NCBI GenBank assembly: GCA_964450865.1
Contig: CAYVHB010000069.1
Location: forward strand, 1-6,881
Direction of reading: 5' to 3'
Source: CAYVHB01 sp964450865
GTDB taxonomy: Bacteria > Bacillota > Clostridia > Saccharofermentanales > UBA5734
Length of the DNA stretch: 6,881 nt
Under the pieces are notes generated by a model. That model was not told the DNA's origin. It saw nothing but the letters and a program-made list of their open reading frames with translations, and ran no database searches. Positions 6,378 to 6,881 of the stretch are shown in pieces; position 1 is the first letter of the stretch; every line of letters begins with the position of its first letter. The position numbers were made by a program, and so were the translations under genes.

Positions 6378-6449
6378 TAAAGCCCGTCTGTGCGAGTGTA
6401 TCGCATGCGATGGGCTGTGCCGGGGTGACGGGGCAGCCTCTGGCTGCTC
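6344..6449 (+). repeat. Imperfect 23-bp direct repeat flanking the rnr/HPr junction
   Basis: The 23 bp at 6344-6366 (starting GACGGTGCAGCCTCTGGC) recur at 6427-6449 (starting GACGGGGCAGCCTCTGGC), with 20 of 23 positions identical and an offset of 83 bp. The copies bracket the hairpin at 6381-6416. Only the second copy forms the neat GCAGCC/GGCTGC hairpin. They may mark an old duplication between the convergent genes. Confidence 0.55.
6376..6416 (-). terminator. Weak terminator candidate for the HPr-like gene
   Basis: On the minus strand, AGCCC/GGGCT (6412-6416 with 6381-6385) closes over an inner TGCGA/TCGCA stem (6401-6405 with 6391-6395), followed by a short TTTATC. The inner region includes the 12-bp palindrome ATCGCATGCGAT (6400-6411). 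A further hairpin, GCAGCC/GGCTGC (6433-6438 with 6442-6447), sits just after the minus-strand stop. The T tract is poor. On the plus strand neither hairpin is followed by T residues, so neither would be a standard terminator for rnr. Confidence 0.4.
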
Positions 6450-6675
6450 AGATAATAAAGGGCTTGAGCTTGGCGATAAGATCATCGCTCATGTCATCGT
6501 GGATCTCCACATCAATCGGCTTGGCCAGGTCCAGGCTGAATATGCCCATGATTGACTTGGCATCGACAATATACCGGCCAGAGGCCAGATCGACATCATA
6601 GGGGAAGTCATTCACAATCCGCACGAATTCCTTGACTTCGCTGATCGATTTGAGGTGGATTGAGAACTTGCGCAT
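6448..6675 (-). CDS. HPr-like protein lacking the active-site histidine
   Basis: A 75-residue soluble protein related to HPr, the phosphocarrier of the sugar phosphotransferase system. The match covers most of the fold: the KEFVRIVNDFPYDVDLASGR stretch (15-34) aligns with HPr helix 1 and the following strand, and AKSIMGIFSLDL (39-50) is a close match to the HPr segment around regulatory Ser46, with Ser41 in that place. The segment that should carry the phosphorylated histidine (the GLHTRPA region) reads SISEVKE, so phosphotransfer from enzyme I is not possible in the usual way. The start has AAGGAG (6686-6691 on the plus-strand scale) 10 nt upstream. The gene converges on rnr. Histidine-less HPr relatives occur in clostridia and their role is not established; regulation or protein binding is more likely than sugar transport. 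An HPr-fold call is firm; the function is unknown. Confidence 0.85.
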   Translation of the reverse strand: MRKFSIHLKSISEVKEFVRIVNDFPYDVDLASGRYIVDAKSIMGIFSLDLAKPIDVEIHDDMSDDLIAKLKPFII

Positions 6676-6691
6676 ATCGATGGATCTCCTT

Positions 6692-6881
6692 ATGTTGTGT
6701 TTGGCTCATGCCGGATCCGGAAAAAGCTGCTACCCGGCCAGCGGCCAGTCATCCATTGTCCCGTCCAGCTGGCAGATCCGTCCCGGTGACCTGGAGCTTG
6801 CGCCTGGTACTTGTGGATGCAGCTTGCCCCTGGAACTTTCAAGTATTAGTTGCATTCATTTTGCCTGAGACTACCCTGACT
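6692..6881. other. Non-coding right end, upstream of the HPr-like gene
   Basis: No convincing gene is seen in these 190 bases. They should contain the promoter of the minus-strand HPr-like gene, but I see no good -35/-10 pair. The stretch holds the 10-bp palindrome CCGGATCCGG (6711-6720) and a short direct repeat (6795-6838), described separately. Confidence 0.5.
6795..6838. repeat. 18-bp direct repeat upstream of the HPr-like gene
   Basis: AGCTTGCGCCTGGTACTT (6795-6812) recurs as AGCTTGCCCCTGGAACTT (6821-6838): 16 of 18 bases match and the offset is 26 bp. Two near-identical sites about two and a half helical turns apart upstream of a gene could be an operator, but no regulator is known here. 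Confidence 0.55.

Noticed and set aside
6245..6447. smpB or tmRNA expected after rnr in Firmicutes
   Set aside because: No SmpB-like translation and no tRNA-like or tag-peptide sequence is present in this interval.
6632..6868. Plus-strand open frame over the right end
   Set aside because: It overlaps the start of the well-supported minus-strand HPr-like gene, has no ribosome binding site and shows no recognisable motif.

Overview
The window reads as a GC-rich, Clostridia-type Bacillota (Firmicutes) chromosome. The reasons are strong AGGAGG-type ribosome binding sites, a yybP-ykoY manganese riboswitch in front of a type II P-type ATPase, a secG followed by rnr (RNase R) in the order usual for Firmicutes, and a small HPr-related protein of the kind found in clostridia. 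I cannot name a genus from sequence alone.

Layout: Positions 1-368 are a long leader. It holds a yybP-ykoY (Mn2+) aptamer, an overlapping intrinsic terminator, and a pair of perfect 19-bp direct repeats. This leader feeds a 905-residue Ca2+/Mn2+-type P-type ATPase (369-3086). A good extended -10 promoter overlaps the end of the ATPase gene and drives secG (3195-3443). A clean intrinsic terminator follows secG at 3556-3580. Positions about 3592-4103 are a decayed group II intron: structured RNA plus a deleted, frameshifted reverse transcriptase fragment. Positions 4104-4327 are unexplained. Then comes rnr (4328-6244), a catalytically intact RNase R that starts inside its second cold-shock domain, so the N-terminal helix-turn-helix and first cold-shock domain are missing. 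Its lysine/arginine-rich tail ends in an A9 tract, followed by an imperfect copy of the tail coding sequence in the +1 frame. On the opposite strand, 6675-6448 encodes an HPr-like protein that lacks the phospho-accepting histidine region. The right end (6692-6881) is non-coding as far as I can see and has a short direct repeat.

How it fits together: the ATPase is probably a metal exporter switched on when Mn2+ is high. secG and rnr belong to protein export and RNA turnover and are usually co-transcribed in this phylum. Here the terminator and intron remnant separate them, and the intron-side rearrangement is the likely reason rnr has lost its 5' end. The most notable points are the Mn2+ switch with its extra repeat structure, the shortened RNase R beside the intron relic, the A9 slippage candidate at the rnr 3' end, and the histidine-less HPr-like protein. 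I found no wholly new system, CRISPR array, tRNA or rRNA.
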